From Guadua angustifolia (Eukaryota; Streptophyta; Magnoliopsida; Poales; Poaceae): DNA of 64,000 bases. The notes beneath the pieces are model-generated. The model saw only the letters and a list, made by a program, of their open reading frames with translations. It searched no databases and was not told where the DNA came from. Positions 32,261 to 42,637 of this stretch are shown in pieces. The translations under genes were made by a program, and so were the position numbers. The first letter of the stretch is position 1. Every line of letters begins with the position of its first letter. The DNA lies in the NCBI GenBank assembly GCA_036346375.1, contig CM070508.1:40816862-40880861 (forward strand), given 5' to 3'.

Positions 32261-32931
32261 AAAAGGAGAAGAAATTTGCTTGGACATCGAGTGTGAGCGA
32301 AGTTTTCAGAGCTAAAGAAGTGTTTGACGATCGCTCCAAAGGCTTGTTTTGCCGGATATCGTAAAGGATTTTGAGATATTTTGTGATGCATCCCGTCAAG
32401 GACTTCGGTTGTGTGTTGATGCAAGACAAGAAGGTAGTGGCGTATGCTTGGCGTCAATTAAGGCCACATGAAGTCAACTATCCGACCCATGATTTGGAAT
32501 TAGTCCGAGTGCATGCTTTAAAGATTTAGCGCCATTACCTCATCAGTAATCGTTGTGAGGTGTACATCGATCATAAGAGCTCAAGTACATTTTACCCAAG
32601 CGAACTCAATATGAGGCAAAGAAGATGGTTAGAGTTAATTAAGGACTATGACATTGGTATTCATTATCATCCAGGCAAAGCTAATGTCGTAGCTGATGCT
32701 TTAAGTAGAAAGAGTTACTGCAATACCCTGATGATTAAGGAAAGTCAGCCAGCACTCTATGAGGAATTCCAGAAGCTTAGTCTAGAAGTGGTGCAAGAAG
32801 GTTACTTAGCAACTTTGGAAGTGCGTCCCACATTGGAAGATCAGATCCGGGAAGCCCAAGCTGATGATGCTGATACCAAGGAGATCAAGAGTAATATGAA
32901 GAAAGGAAAAGCCCGAGATTCATCAAGATGA
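32215..32931 (+). pseudogene. pol: RNase H and linker of element A, decayed
   Basis: Read across frames this is the Ty3 RNase H (ASRQGLRL..LMQDKKVVAYA, RPHEVNYPTHDLEL). The 32560-32931 frame then gives YIDHKSSSTFYPSELNMRQR and GIHYHPGKANVVADALSRKS. At least three single-base losses fall between 32260 and 32400. Confidence 0.8.
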
Positions 32932-33668
32932 AAAGGGTACTGTGGTATGAGAATCGTGTTTGTGTACTGACGTAAAGAGCTCAAGGAGTCATTACTCAAA
33001 GAAGCGCATGAGACATTATACTCCATTCACCCCGAAGTACCAAGATGTATCAAGACCTCAAGGAAAGGTATTGGTGGCCAAGTATGAAGCGTGAGATTGC
33101 GAATATGTTGCTCTTTGTGATGTCTCGCGGAAGGTCAAAGCCGAAAGCATCGAGACCAGCAGGATTGCTTCAACCATTGAAGATTCCTGAATGGAAATGG
33201 GAAGAAATTGGTATGGATTTTATTACCGGACTTCCTAAGACCCAAGCAGGTTATGATTCGATCTGGGTGATAGTGGATCGATTGACTAAGGTAGCTCACT
33301 TCATTCCGGTTAAGACTACCTACACCGGAGATAAATTGGCAGAATTATACATGTCAAGGATTGTCAGTCTTCATGGAGTGCCTAAGAAGATTGTCTCCGA
33401 TAGAGGAACTCAGTTTACTTCTCGTTTTTGGCAGAGTTTGCATGAAGCGATGGGGACTCATCTCAGGTTCAGTACTGCTTATCACCCTCAAACCGATGGA
33501 CAGACAGAGCGAGTGAACCAGATTCTTGAGGACATGTTAAGAGCCTGTGCCTTAACCTATGGTGCTAAGTGGGACAAGTGTTTGCCCTATGCAGAGTTTT
33601 CTTGCAATAATGATTATCGAGCGGCTTTGCAAATGTCTCCTTCAAGCCTTATACGGAAGAAAGTGTAG
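32932..33668 (+). pseudogene. pol: Integrase of element A
   Basis: The zinc module is degraded: the His part near 33005-33020 is out of frame and the Cys pair is replaced by LLFVMSRGR. The catalytic core in the 33045-33668 frame is complete: Asp58 in GMDFITGLP, Asp119 in VSDRGTQF, Glu155 in DGQTERVN, the last two with 35 residues between them. The frame is lost at 33650, before the C-terminal domain. Confidence 0.85.
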
Positions 33669-34260
33669 AACCCTCTCAATTGGAAAGAGACTAGGAAAGA
33701 GCAGCTTATTTGGTCTGCCATATTGCAAGAAGTCAAGAGCAAGTGCGATTAATTCGAGACAAGTTAAAGATAGCTCAAAGTAGACAGAAGAGTTATCACA
33801 GATAATCGCCGCCGAGATTTAAGTTTCGAGCCTAATGATTATGTGTATCTTAGAGTCACCCTCTAAAAGGAGTTAAGAGATTTCAAGTAAAAGGAAAGCT
33901 TGCCCCAAGATATGTGGGACCGCTCAAAGTTCGGAACGAAGAGGAGAAATTGCTTACAAACTCGAGTTGCCTCAATCTTTATTTGAAATCCATGATGTGT
34001 TCCACGTGTCACAATTAAAGAAGTGCTGCGAGTGCGGAAGAACAGATGCCATTGGAAGCCATCGATTTGTAAGAGGATCTCACCTACAAGGAGCGACCGG
34101 TGAAGATTTTGGAAGTTGCAGAGCGCATCACCAGAAGCAAGATCATCCGTTTCTGCAAAGTCCAGTGGAGCAATCATTCGTAAGATGAAGCCACTTGGGA
34201 GCGAGAAGAGGATCTGAAGTCTGAGTTTCCCCACCTATTCTCTAGTTATCCAATCTCGGG
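33669..34260 (+). pseudogene. pol: Integrase C-terminal domain and chromodomain of element A, decayed
   Basis: Fragments in several frames read SRQKSYHR, FEPNDYVYLRV, HDVFHVSQLKK and a chromodomain-like end with VKILEVAERITRSKIIRF and VQWSNHS, then EATWEREEDL. A stop sits between NHS and DEATW. Chromodomains here are thought to steer integration into heterochromatin. About eight frame breaks lie in 600 bp. Confidence 0.75.
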
Positions 34261-34273
34261 TCGAGATTCCGTT

Positions 34274-34288
34274 TAAGGGGGGAAGGTT
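34274..34288 (+). other. Polypurine tract of element A
   Basis: AAGGGGGGAAGG followed by TT lies directly before the 3' LTR start TGTAACATCCC at 34289. Confidence 0.88.
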
Positions 34289-37200
34289 TGTAACATCCCA
34301 AAATTTGAGTTTTGGTATGTTTAAAAAAAAAAAAAACCATTTGCATTTTCTTGGAATTAATTGAAGCTTAATATGAATTTTCCAATAATGAAAAGATTTA
34401 ATTTGATTAATCTATGTGTCAAATTAAAGGTTTCCAGTTTTTATTGGGTTCCTTGTGCTTCAAGGAATTTTTCTGTATTTTTGGAGATTTTTCTGAATTT
34501 ATTTGGTATTTATTTGGATTTATATGAATTTCTGGTAATTATTAAATTGGAAAATCGTTTTTATTTTGAAATTTCGCTTCGGGCCGAATTTGCCCGGCCC
34601 GTTCCTATTTCCTCAGCCAGCCCAATTCCTATTCCCCGCAGCCCACTCCTGTTTCAGCCCAACCCACCGAAAACCCTAGCCTCCGACCGTTGGATCTCAA
34701 TCCAACAGCCATCGCTCACCCACGTAGCCAATCTCTGCCGGCCGTTGGATCATCGCCCGTGGATGGTCGGATTACAGCCACGTAGCGCCGCCAGCAGAAA
34801 CCCTAGCCGCCGAAGAATCCTCGTGCCGCACGCTGCCTTCCTCGGTCTCCGCGTTTTTCACGCCTCCCAAGACTTTAAAAGCCGCCGCCGACCCTAGCCC
34901 GAGGTTCGCCTCCCCGCTGCGCGCATTTTGCCCTAGCTCTTGCCGTCCGAGACCCCGTCGACACACCGTGCGACCTCGCCGAGTGAGGACTGCGTGCGAG
35001 AACCATTCCGCCGCCTCTTCTTTCCTCTCCGGTGAGCCTCGCGCATCTTTTGGTCCCGTTGAGTTCACTTCGTCAACCTCTACCCGAATCACTAACTCTT
35101 TCATCCGATCTGTCGTTCCATCGCCGTTTCCGGTGCCGTCTTCCCCAAGTCCGGCGCGTTCGAGCCGCAGCCTCGCCGTCGACTCTCTCCGTCAACCTCC
35201 ACCGTCTGATCCGCAACGGACCTCTCGGATCTTCGCCCGTACTGTGATCGGTAAGCCCTCCCCGAGCCAACTGCTTCGTCACCTTTGCGTGTCGCCTTGT
35301 CAGCCGCCACAACGCTGCCACGTCAGCCCTCGACTCCACTGTGTTGACCACGTTCGCGCCACCTCACCGGAAAGTCCGGTGTGTCGTCACGTTTGTGACA
35401 TGTGTGCGCCGTGCCAACCACGTGTGCGCCCACGTCGTCGCTAACATCTCACGAGCGCCCGTGTTCACGTAGATGCCATCTCCGCCCTAGGACCACTTGG
35501 CTGCCACATCAGTGCCATGTCACCGACACGTCAGCCGAAAATCCAAGCCCAGCCATGCCAGCGCCAGGTCATCACCACGTGGATGCTCCGTTGGTGCCAC
35601 GTCCGTGCCACGTAGACCCTAGCCTACACGTCTTCGCCACGTCATCCGTAAACTCCTCGGTGCACCGAGTTCACGTGAGCCGAGTCAATGACTCGTGGGC
35701 CCCCGTGTCAGCGCATTCATTTTTGGTATTTCCCGATTATTTCCGAAAATCCGAAAATCAACCAATCCGAGCCCGACACGTGTTACTTTTAATATTTTTC
35801 CGATTTTCTCTCGAGAAACCGGAAGGCCGTTCTCCTCCGCTCGAACTCCGATTCGAACGATTCAAATTTCTAAATTCATCTAAAATCAAGATCTATCTGT
35901 TGGTGTCATTTTTATGAATTTTTGAATTTTGTTTATTTCTGGTTTTATTTATTTTTGCCTCGATTTGCGTGTTTCGCGTGTAGACGACTCACCGGTTGAG
36001 CGAGAGGAGCATCCAGCGGAGGTAGCAGCAGCGGAAGAGGGTGAAGGCAAGTCGTAGTCCTTTGATCATATTGAACCCATGTTTGTAAAACTATTTTGTT
36101 TCATACAAATGCATGCTATGTGATACAAGAACTATTTACTGGGAATAGCTATATGCCAAATTTTCATTATGCCACCTTGATTAATTGAGATGTCATGTGT
36201 CCATTGTCACCCTAGGTTGGGTTGTTTACTAGTTGGACATAATCATAATACCAACATTGGGTTATCATAGCTATGCTTAGCCATGCTTAGTTGTCCGATG
36301 GGATTCATATCACATAAGAATTAATGTTAATCTTGACTTAATGAGATATGGAATTGTGGCCGTTGGCCACTGTTGTAAAACTTGTTGTACCATGGCAAGG
36401 GATGTTAATGGTCTTGGTTGAACAAAATGTTTTCCCTTGAGCAAGTGATCGTGCGATAAAGGGGTGCTATCCAGGCACATTGGGATGTGGTTGTCTTGCT
36501 TGAGATAATTTAAGGACTTAATCTTGTGCGCCATTGAACTGGGCCTAACGTGCAACCATAAGTCCGGTATGGGACAGACCTAGCCAATTAATTTGCAATG
36601 TTTAGTCTTGAGTCTTGCCAAATGTTGGTGTGGGTTCGGGTTGTACGGGTAGATTCACATGGCTCAAGAGGGGCCCCGATGGGCTAAACCTTAGAGGCGG
36701 TGCATCGAGTTTAAACATGCATTGTAAAGGCTTTGTCATGATTTTCTCTGTAGGCACACCAAAGGAAGTGTGCTAATGGCCAGCGCAAGGAGAATATCAT
36801 GTCTTGTGGGTAAAGCCGTACAACCTCTCGCAGAGTGTAAACTATTGAATAGCCGTGTCATGGTCATGGACAAGCCCGGATTTCACACAGGTATAGAGTA
36901 TTTTCTTGAAATGTGGAATGGTTGGGATGTGAGCGGGAGTTCATCGTTGTTTTGTTGTCTCAAGCTATCTTTGTTGAATTGTGTGGTTGATACTTGTTTT
37001 GAATGATGTAGGGTGATGCCTCGTCATTACATTCATGTTGTCTACCATTGATTTACGGTTATTTATTATCGCTTTTATCAATCTGCCTTCAATCTATTTA
37101 TTGTATTTAAATTCAAGTTATTGCTTTCGCAAATGAACCATATGACTATCCTTTGTCAAGCCGTGCATGAATATATTGCATCATTTCCTACGGCTTGTTG

Positions 37201-37581
37201 AGTACGTTTTGTACTCACGGCTTTATGCCCTGTTGTTGATTCTTGAGGAAGGACCGGTAATGAGTATCAAGAGGAGGAGTACTATGAAGACTACGCCGAC
37301 TAGGAAGGCGTTTTCTCGCAGACGATTACTCGTGGCATGTCGAATGGCCCAAGTTATTTTATTTCATTGCAATAGTTTATTTGTTTCTTTAGCCAAGAGG
37401 CTTTGGTGTATGAACCTTGACCATAAGGTCGTTTGCTTTATTCAATAATAATTTGTTCTTCTTAGTTATTTCAATGTATGGAATGATATGTCATCTATGT
37501 TTCCACTGTGTGCACTAGCGTGATCCTGGACTAGTGCTGTATACACAGAGGGTTTCGGATTTGCATATCCGGGTCCCGACA
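34289..37581 (+). repeat. 3' LTR of element A
   Basis: 3,293 bp copy of 25904-29129. It keeps the GAATTTCTGGTAATTATT block missing from the 5' copy. Followed at once by TTGTG and the rest of the interrupted D2 exon. Confidence 0.92.
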
Positions 37582-38256
37582 TTGTGGGCCTTATCGCCTA
37601 GGGGCTCTAGGGCCTGCATGGGCACTCCGCTGAGCTAAGAGCAGTCCTCGACGTGGTGGCTGAGCGAGAAGCTCACATTGCTAAGCTCGAAGAGACCCTG
37701 TCAATCGAGCAAGAGGAGGCAGAGCAGAGGACTGCGACCCACAACGCCGAGCTTGCACGAGCCGTCACCACGGAGCGCGAGAAAGCGGTCGAGGACCTCA
37801 AAGCCGAGTGCATGAAGGCGGCCAAGACCCTCGAGGCCGAGGTTGCAATGGCAGCAGGGGCGCTTGAAGCCGCACATGCAGAGGCAGCCGAGACCCTCAA
37901 GGCCGAGCGCACAAAGGCGGTAGGGGCCCTTGAAGCCACACTCACGGAGGCACAGGAGCTACGAAAGCAGGTCGCGGAGCAGGCTGCCGCACCAATGAAG
38001 GCCTCCGCCGAGCTCGAGGCGAAGGTTGTCGAACTCAAGGACAAACTGGGGAGGGTGACCAGGATAGGAAAAGGCGCCCCAGCTCAACTCTAGGATGACC
38101 ATAACCGTGCTGCTAGCTCCGCAGTCGAGGCACACCGTCTATAGGGCGAGCTCTCAGCATTGAGAGCAAAGGTCACCAAGCTCGAGCAGGCGAAGCTCAC
38201 CCAAGACATGGCGGACTCGTAGATAGGAAGATCAAAAGTAGATCAGGAGACAGTAT
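37582..38256 (+). pseudogene. Coiled-coil exon of the D2 antisense gene
   Basis: Continues the exon cut by element A: after the TTGTG duplication the sequence goes on with GGCCTTATCGCC, but two TAG codons follow. From 37653 a 146-codon frame gives a continuous Ala/Glu/Lys coiled coil (EKAVEDLKAECMKAAKTLE and repeats of it). The internal repeat of about 11-22 residues (AEAAETLKAERTKAVGALEA) looks like recent expansion. The frame stops at 38091 and further coiled-coil sequence runs to about 38217. Solo LTR G interrupts the region at 38257. Like the element E gene, it combines an N-terminal globular part with a C-terminal coiled coil. Confidence 0.6.
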
Positions 38257-38794
38257 TGTGGAAGTCACGTGTCTAGGGGTCCAGCTGGCGGGCCAAATTG
38301 ACCAGCCCATGAAGATGGACCGAGCCCACTGGACAAAAGGGAGGGAGTTCCAGAAGGGGCCGGACGGGTGCAGAGAAAGCAGGAGCGGGAACCGCGGGCG
38401 CCAGGAGCAAGTGGGTAGCAGCTGCGCCTCTACAACGAGCGGCGCTGCTCTGCATGGTACTGTGCTTTGTCGGACGCTACAAGACGGTCTTCCCTGCCAT
38501 CTCCAGCAGCTTCCACAGTTCTGTCGACCTGATCGCCAAAGAACTCCCCGCTGTGCCTGTGGGGTGCCCGTCCGGTGTATATAGAGAGAGAACCCTGTAC
38601 AGAGAGAAGGGGGCCTCCTTGTAATCAAGAACACCAATACACTCACAGCAACAAAGAGAGCAGGACTAGGGTGTTATCTCCATTGGAGAGCCCGAACCTG
38701 GGTAAAAAATCTCCTGCGTCTTGCTTACCATCTGGCTCAGATCTTCCGCCTAGCCCCAATTCTTCTTCTTCGTTGTCGGTAACAACCGTCGACA
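38257..38794 (+). repeat. Solo LTR G (same family as element F LTR)
   Basis: 538 bp, starting TGTGGAAGTCACG and ending GTCGGTAACAACCGTCGACA, with a perfect target duplication AGTAT (38252-38256 and 38795-38799). A TATA box (TATATA, 38578-38583) and the AGGACTAGGGTGTTATCTCC block match element F's LTR. The lack of an interior with an intact duplication indicates LTR-LTR recombination that removed the body. Confidence 0.92.
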
Positions 38795-39409
38795 AGTATC
38801 CCTATGTCTCCTTGTAAGTATAACTTTGTAAAAAAAGTTTTAATGAATGAATGTAGTCAAGAAAAGTTTGATGGATGGACTTAGACTTAGCTGTTTTTGG
38901 GGTAGTACTCCTTTGCTCAGCCCCCGCTGTGGTTGAGTCCAAGCAGCGCTGACCTCGAGCATAGTCTGTGGGAGGAATAGGTCGTAGTAATCGAGATCGA
39001 GCAGTGTCGACCTCGAACATTCCTGCATGGGCAAGACATAGCAAAGAGGCCAGTAAAAGATTTAAGATGAAGTCATTTAGTAGCAATAGTCATACCCCCT
39101 GTGTGAGCAAGGTTGAGCGCACAAGGGATCTTAAAGCTTCAGTCGGGCTTGGCAAAGACTCAGTCCGACCAGGCTTGAAGGCCAAGCATGTGTCTTGGTG
39201 AACTCGGCGTGGCCCTAGTTCAATCGCCTGTGGGGAGCCGTGATGCGATAAGAATTGCTTACTACTGGCGTGACCCCTGGAGGTGAACCTCAAGATCACA
39301 ATGCTCGGGTCGAGGCATAGAAGCTGCAAGGAAACGTAAAGAGGCACAAACATAGACAATAAAGAAGAACTTTTATTGCAAATCAAGATATGAGTGTCAC
39401 ACATAAAAT
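38795..39409 (-). other. Non-coding region of D2 between antisense gene and integrase end
   Basis: About 615 bp. It holds the 3' ends of two converging transcripts. AATAAAGAAG near 39358 (plus) and AATAAAAG (minus, near 39372) could be polyadenylation-type signals. No protein domain recognised. Confidence 0.45.
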
Positions 39410-40560
39410 TTTTGAAGTTGGTCGATGTTCCACGAGTTCACGAGTTCCCTGCCATCAGGCATCGCCAGCTGGTAAGCTCCCGTGCGATCTACTGAAATGA
39501 CTCTATAGGGGCCCTCCCGCTTTGGGGATAACTTGTTGGTGTTGGTCAAGCCTTGAATTCGTCATAGGACCAGATCCCCAACTCAAAACTCCCTGGGCCA
39601 TACCGATCGAGACGTATGCCTGCAAAGCGCTTGCAGGTAGTGCGCCGATTGTAGCAACGCACGACTCCTTACTTCTTCCGCTAGGGCAAGGTCAAGAGAC
39701 CGCTCTTGCTCAAAGTTGACCTGATTGACCAAGCTGACCCTAGCGGAGCCCAGCGTGACCTCAGAAGGCAGGACGGCCTCAGCACTAAACACGAGCTGGA
39801 AAGGGGTAGCCCCTATTGCTCGGCTGGTCGTGGAGCAAACGGACCAGAGGAATGTGGAAAGCTCATCCACCCAGGACCGACCATGCCGTTCGAGCTCATT
39901 GAAAACTCACCTGTTGACACCTTGGACGATCTGTCCATTGGCGCGTTAAATGGCTCCATTGCTTTAGGGGTGGTTCACCGAGGCGTAGCAGACCTTGGTA
40001 CCCACGTCTTCGCAGTATTCTTGCAATAGCTTACTGATGAACTGCGTCCCATTATCGGTGATGATCCTGCATGGGACTCCATACCTTGTGACCACAAACG
40101 AGTGGAAAAACCTCATGGTGGCTCAGACAATTATGGCCGAGACTGGCTCGGCCTCGATCCACTTATTGAAGGTGTCGATGGTGATAAACAGGAACTTCTT
40201 CCCCCCGATCGCCTGAGGGAAAGGGCTGAGGATGTCAAGGCCCCAAGTAGAGAATGGCCACGCGAGTGGGATGATCTGGAGGGCATAAGCTGATTGATGC
40301 GTCTTCCAAGCATGGAACTGGCAAGCTCAACAAGTGCGGATGATGTCTCGAGCATCCTAGAGGCTGTCGGCCAATAGAATCCCATGCGGAATGCCTTCCC
40401 GACCATTGCCCTGAAAGAGGAATGTGCACCGCAAAGGCCCGATTGGATATCGTTGAGTAGGTACCTACCTTCCTCCGGGGTGATGCATTTTGACAGAACA
40501 CCCAAGATGCCTACGTGAAAGAGTTGCCCGTCAACGATCCTGTACAAGCTCGCCCAGCGT
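39410..40560 (-). pseudogene. pol: Integrase of D2 (Tat type), broken
   Basis: On the minus strand: the zinc-module segment RYLLNDIQSGLCGAHSSFRA, then a core read across frames. WGLDILSPFP carries the first Asp and ITDNGTQF the second. The glutamate of the usual QAERAN motif is destroyed (the codons read ATC TAA). FLWSVCSTTSRAIGATPFQL and the C-terminal NSWNIDQLQKF close the domain near 39410. No chromodomain. Inactive because the third catalytic residue is lost and several stops are present. Confidence 0.8.
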
Positions 40561-40647
40561 TTGATTCTGCTACCCTCAGCCAGGTTGTCTGGGAGCTTGC
40601 CCTGGTCGAGGAACTTAGCAATAGGCTCCGTCCATGATGGGACACAG

Positions 40648-41214
40648 TCAAGGAGGGCGACCGAGTCTTCTTGGTCGGCAGGCAATGCATTGTGCGGCCA
40701 AGATCTCGAGGATGACATCCGATGGAACCTCACCACTAGACGACCCGAGCTTGGACAGAAGATCAGTGCTGGAGTTGTCCTTCCTAGGTACGTGCCTGAT
40801 TTCCAGATTCCAAAACCATTTCTCCATCTTACATACCACGGCGAGGTACCTGGCCATTGAGCCCTTCAAGCACTGGTAATCTTTGTTATACTGATTGATG
40901 ATGAGTTGAGAGTCACCCATAATGACCAACTAGCATACGCCCAACGACTTGCATGCTCGGAGACCAGCTAGGAGAGCCTCATATTCTTTCGTGTTGTTAG
41001 TTGCAAGAAAATCGATGCAAATTACATACCTTAATTTGTCTCCCCGAGGTGTGATAATGAGGATTCCAGCCCCCGAGCACTCAAATGACCTAGAACCATC
41101 AAAGTACATAATCCATGGCTCTTCTTCTTTGACCTCAGGCTCGGGGGTCGATTGCAATGTCTGCTCGACCACGAAATCGATGAGCGCTTGCGACTTGATG
41201 GTGGTGCATGCCAT
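40648..41214 (-). pseudogene. pol: Archaeal-type RNase H of D2
   Basis: IMYFDGSRSFECSGAGILI carries the first Asp, NNTKEYEALLAGL the Glu, and VIMGDSQLIINQ the next Asp. These are the catalytic set of the added RNase H of Tat elements. One TAG (after SLGVC, at 40930-40932) interrupts it; the frame is otherwise continuous. HVPRKDNSSTDLLSKLGSS ends the domain. It follows the Ty3-type RNase H directly. Confidence 0.85.
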
Positions 41215-42040
41215 GAACTAAATGTTGAATTCTGCCAACTCCATGGCCCACTTGGCAATGCGACCTCCAACCTCTGGGTTCCTAAGGATCTCACCGAGTG
41301 GGAACCCGCTCGGGACAACCACTATGTGTGCCTGGAAGTAGTGTCGGAGTTTACACGAAGCCATGATGAGGGCGTAGAGCAACTTTTGAACCTGGGGGTA
41401 GCGCTCCTTTGGTCTATGAAGCACCTCATTGACGTAGTAGATTGGCTACTGCCGACCATCATGTTCAGCCACCAGGATAGCGCTGACGGCCTAGGTCGCA
41501 GCCGCGAGGTAAAGCAACAACGTTTCACCCTACCACAGGGTCGTGAGCAGAGGTGGACTTAAAAGGTAAGCTTTTATTTCGTCGAAGGACTATTGAGCTT
41601 CTTGTGTCCATTTGAAGCCCCCGTGCTTGCGCAGTGTCTTGAAGAACGGTAATCCGTGCTCACCGAGCCTCGAGATGAACCGACAGAGGGAGGCCATGCG
41701 GCCGGTGAGGCACTGGACCTATCTCGTCGAGGTCAGGGGAGCCATCTTCTCAATCACCTCGATCTTCTCCGGGTTCGAGCCGACCCCCGAGCCCCCGATC
41801 ATGTAACTGAGCACCCTGCCTGAATTTGCATCGAACAAACATCTCTCGGGGTTGAGCTTGATACTGTGCTTGTTCAAGCTAGCGAAGGATTCTGCAAGGT
41901 CGTTGATGTGGTTGTCTTTAGAGGAGCTCTTGATGATGATGTCATCAATGTACACCTCGAGGTTGCAGCCGATCTCAGCGTCGAAGGTCTTGAACATCAA
42001 CCGTTGGAACGTCGCACCCAAGGTTGCGGCTGAATGACAT
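41215..42040 (-). pseudogene. pol: Partial RT and RNase H of D2 (second copy in the block)
   Basis: Starts abruptly in the RT at the segment LGATFQRLMFKTFDAEIGCN. The catalytic YIDD (41941-41952) is intact, and GSGVGSNPEKIEVIEKM closes RT near 41735. The Ty3 RNase H follows with AEHDGRQ and HRPKERYPQVQKLLYALIMA. Several stops. The same part of pol occurs again, with different sequence, in D1 (RNH at 42041-42637, RT at 54919-55689), so this is a duplicated segment rather than the normal order. Confidence 0.85.
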
Positions 42041-42045
42041 GGTGC
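42031..42045. other. D1/D2 recombination junction inside pol
   Basis: Minus-strand reading changes here from the start of the D1 second RNase H (EKENPCTM, equivalent to EEEPWIMYFDGS in D2) to the D2 RT motif after TVMSFGL. The shared bases ACCATGTC / TCATGTC give a few bases of microhomology. Confidence 0.7.
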
Positions 42046-42637
42046 AGGGGTTCTCTTTCTCGGCCTCAGGCCTAGGGGCGGGCTCCACCGTCTGTTCGAC
42101 CACGAAGTTGGTGAGCGCCTACGACTTGATGGCAGTGCGTGCCACGAACCGGATGTCGAACTCCGCCAGCTCCATGGCCCACATGGCGATACGACCACCA
42201 GCTTTAGGATTCTTCAGGATTTCATCGAGTGGGAACCCACTCGAGACGACCATTGTGTGCACCTAGAAGTAATGCCGAAGCTTGCGCGAAGCCATGAAGA
42301 GGGCGTAGAGTAGCTTCTGGACTTGAGGGTAACGCTCCTTCGGCCCTTGAAGCACCTCGTTGACGTAGTAGATCGGGTGTTGCCGACCATCATGCTCGGC
42401 CACCAGAACAGCGCTGACAGCCTGGGCCATGGCCGCAAGATAGAGCAGCAGTGTCTCGCCTTGCCGCGGAGTCATGAGCAGAGGCGGGTTCGAGAGGTTT
42501 GCCTTTAGCTCGTCCAAGGACTGCTGAGCTTCGGGCGTCCACTCGAAGCCCCCCGTGCTTGCGCAGGGTCTTGAAGAAAGGCAGCCCGGGTTCACCGAGC
42601 CTTGAGATGAAGCGACTGAGAGCGGCTATGCGGCCAG
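42041..42637 (-). pseudogene. pol: Ty3 RNase H of D1 (part right of junction)
   Basis: On the minus strand: GLPFFKTLRKHGGFEWTPEA (one frame break), then ANLSNPPLLMTPRQGETLLL, AEHDGRQHPIYYVNEVLQ and PKERYPQVQKLLYALFMASR, closing with GGRIAMWAMELAEFDIRF. It is continuous with the RT at 54919-55689 once element B and its target duplication are removed (QCLTG to RIAALSRFIS). It ends at the junction with D2, before a second RNase H can form. Confidence 0.85.

Larger units (their letters stand above)
25904..37581 (+). mobile_element. Element A: Tekay/Del-type chromovirus, 11.7 kb, complete structure
   Basis: It has two long LTRs (25904-29129 and 34289-37581), an iMet primer binding site, gag-pol with a C-terminal chromodomain region, and a polypurine tract. 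A perfect 5-bp target duplication TTGTG flanks it (25899-25903 and 37582-37586). LTRs start TGTAACATCCC and end GGGTCCCGACA. The long LTRs and the chromodomain after integrase fit the Tekay/Del clade. The coding region is broken at several points, so it is unlikely to be autonomous now. It sits inside an exon of the D2 antisense gene. Confidence 0.92.
21556..42040 (-). mobile_element. Tat block D2 (left, 3' part of a recombinant element)
   Basis: On the minus strand: RT (from the middle), RNase H, archaeal-type RNase H, integrase, then an antisense gene (plus strand), polypurine tract and 3' LTR at the far left. It is interrupted by a hAT element in the LTR, element A in the antisense gene, and solo LTR G. 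The RT begins abruptly near 42040, where it joins D1, which already contains RT and RNase H. The left LTR is only distantly similar to the D1 5' LTR at 58438-59176, and the flanks (ATAAT and CTTGT) do not match. Confidence 0.8.
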
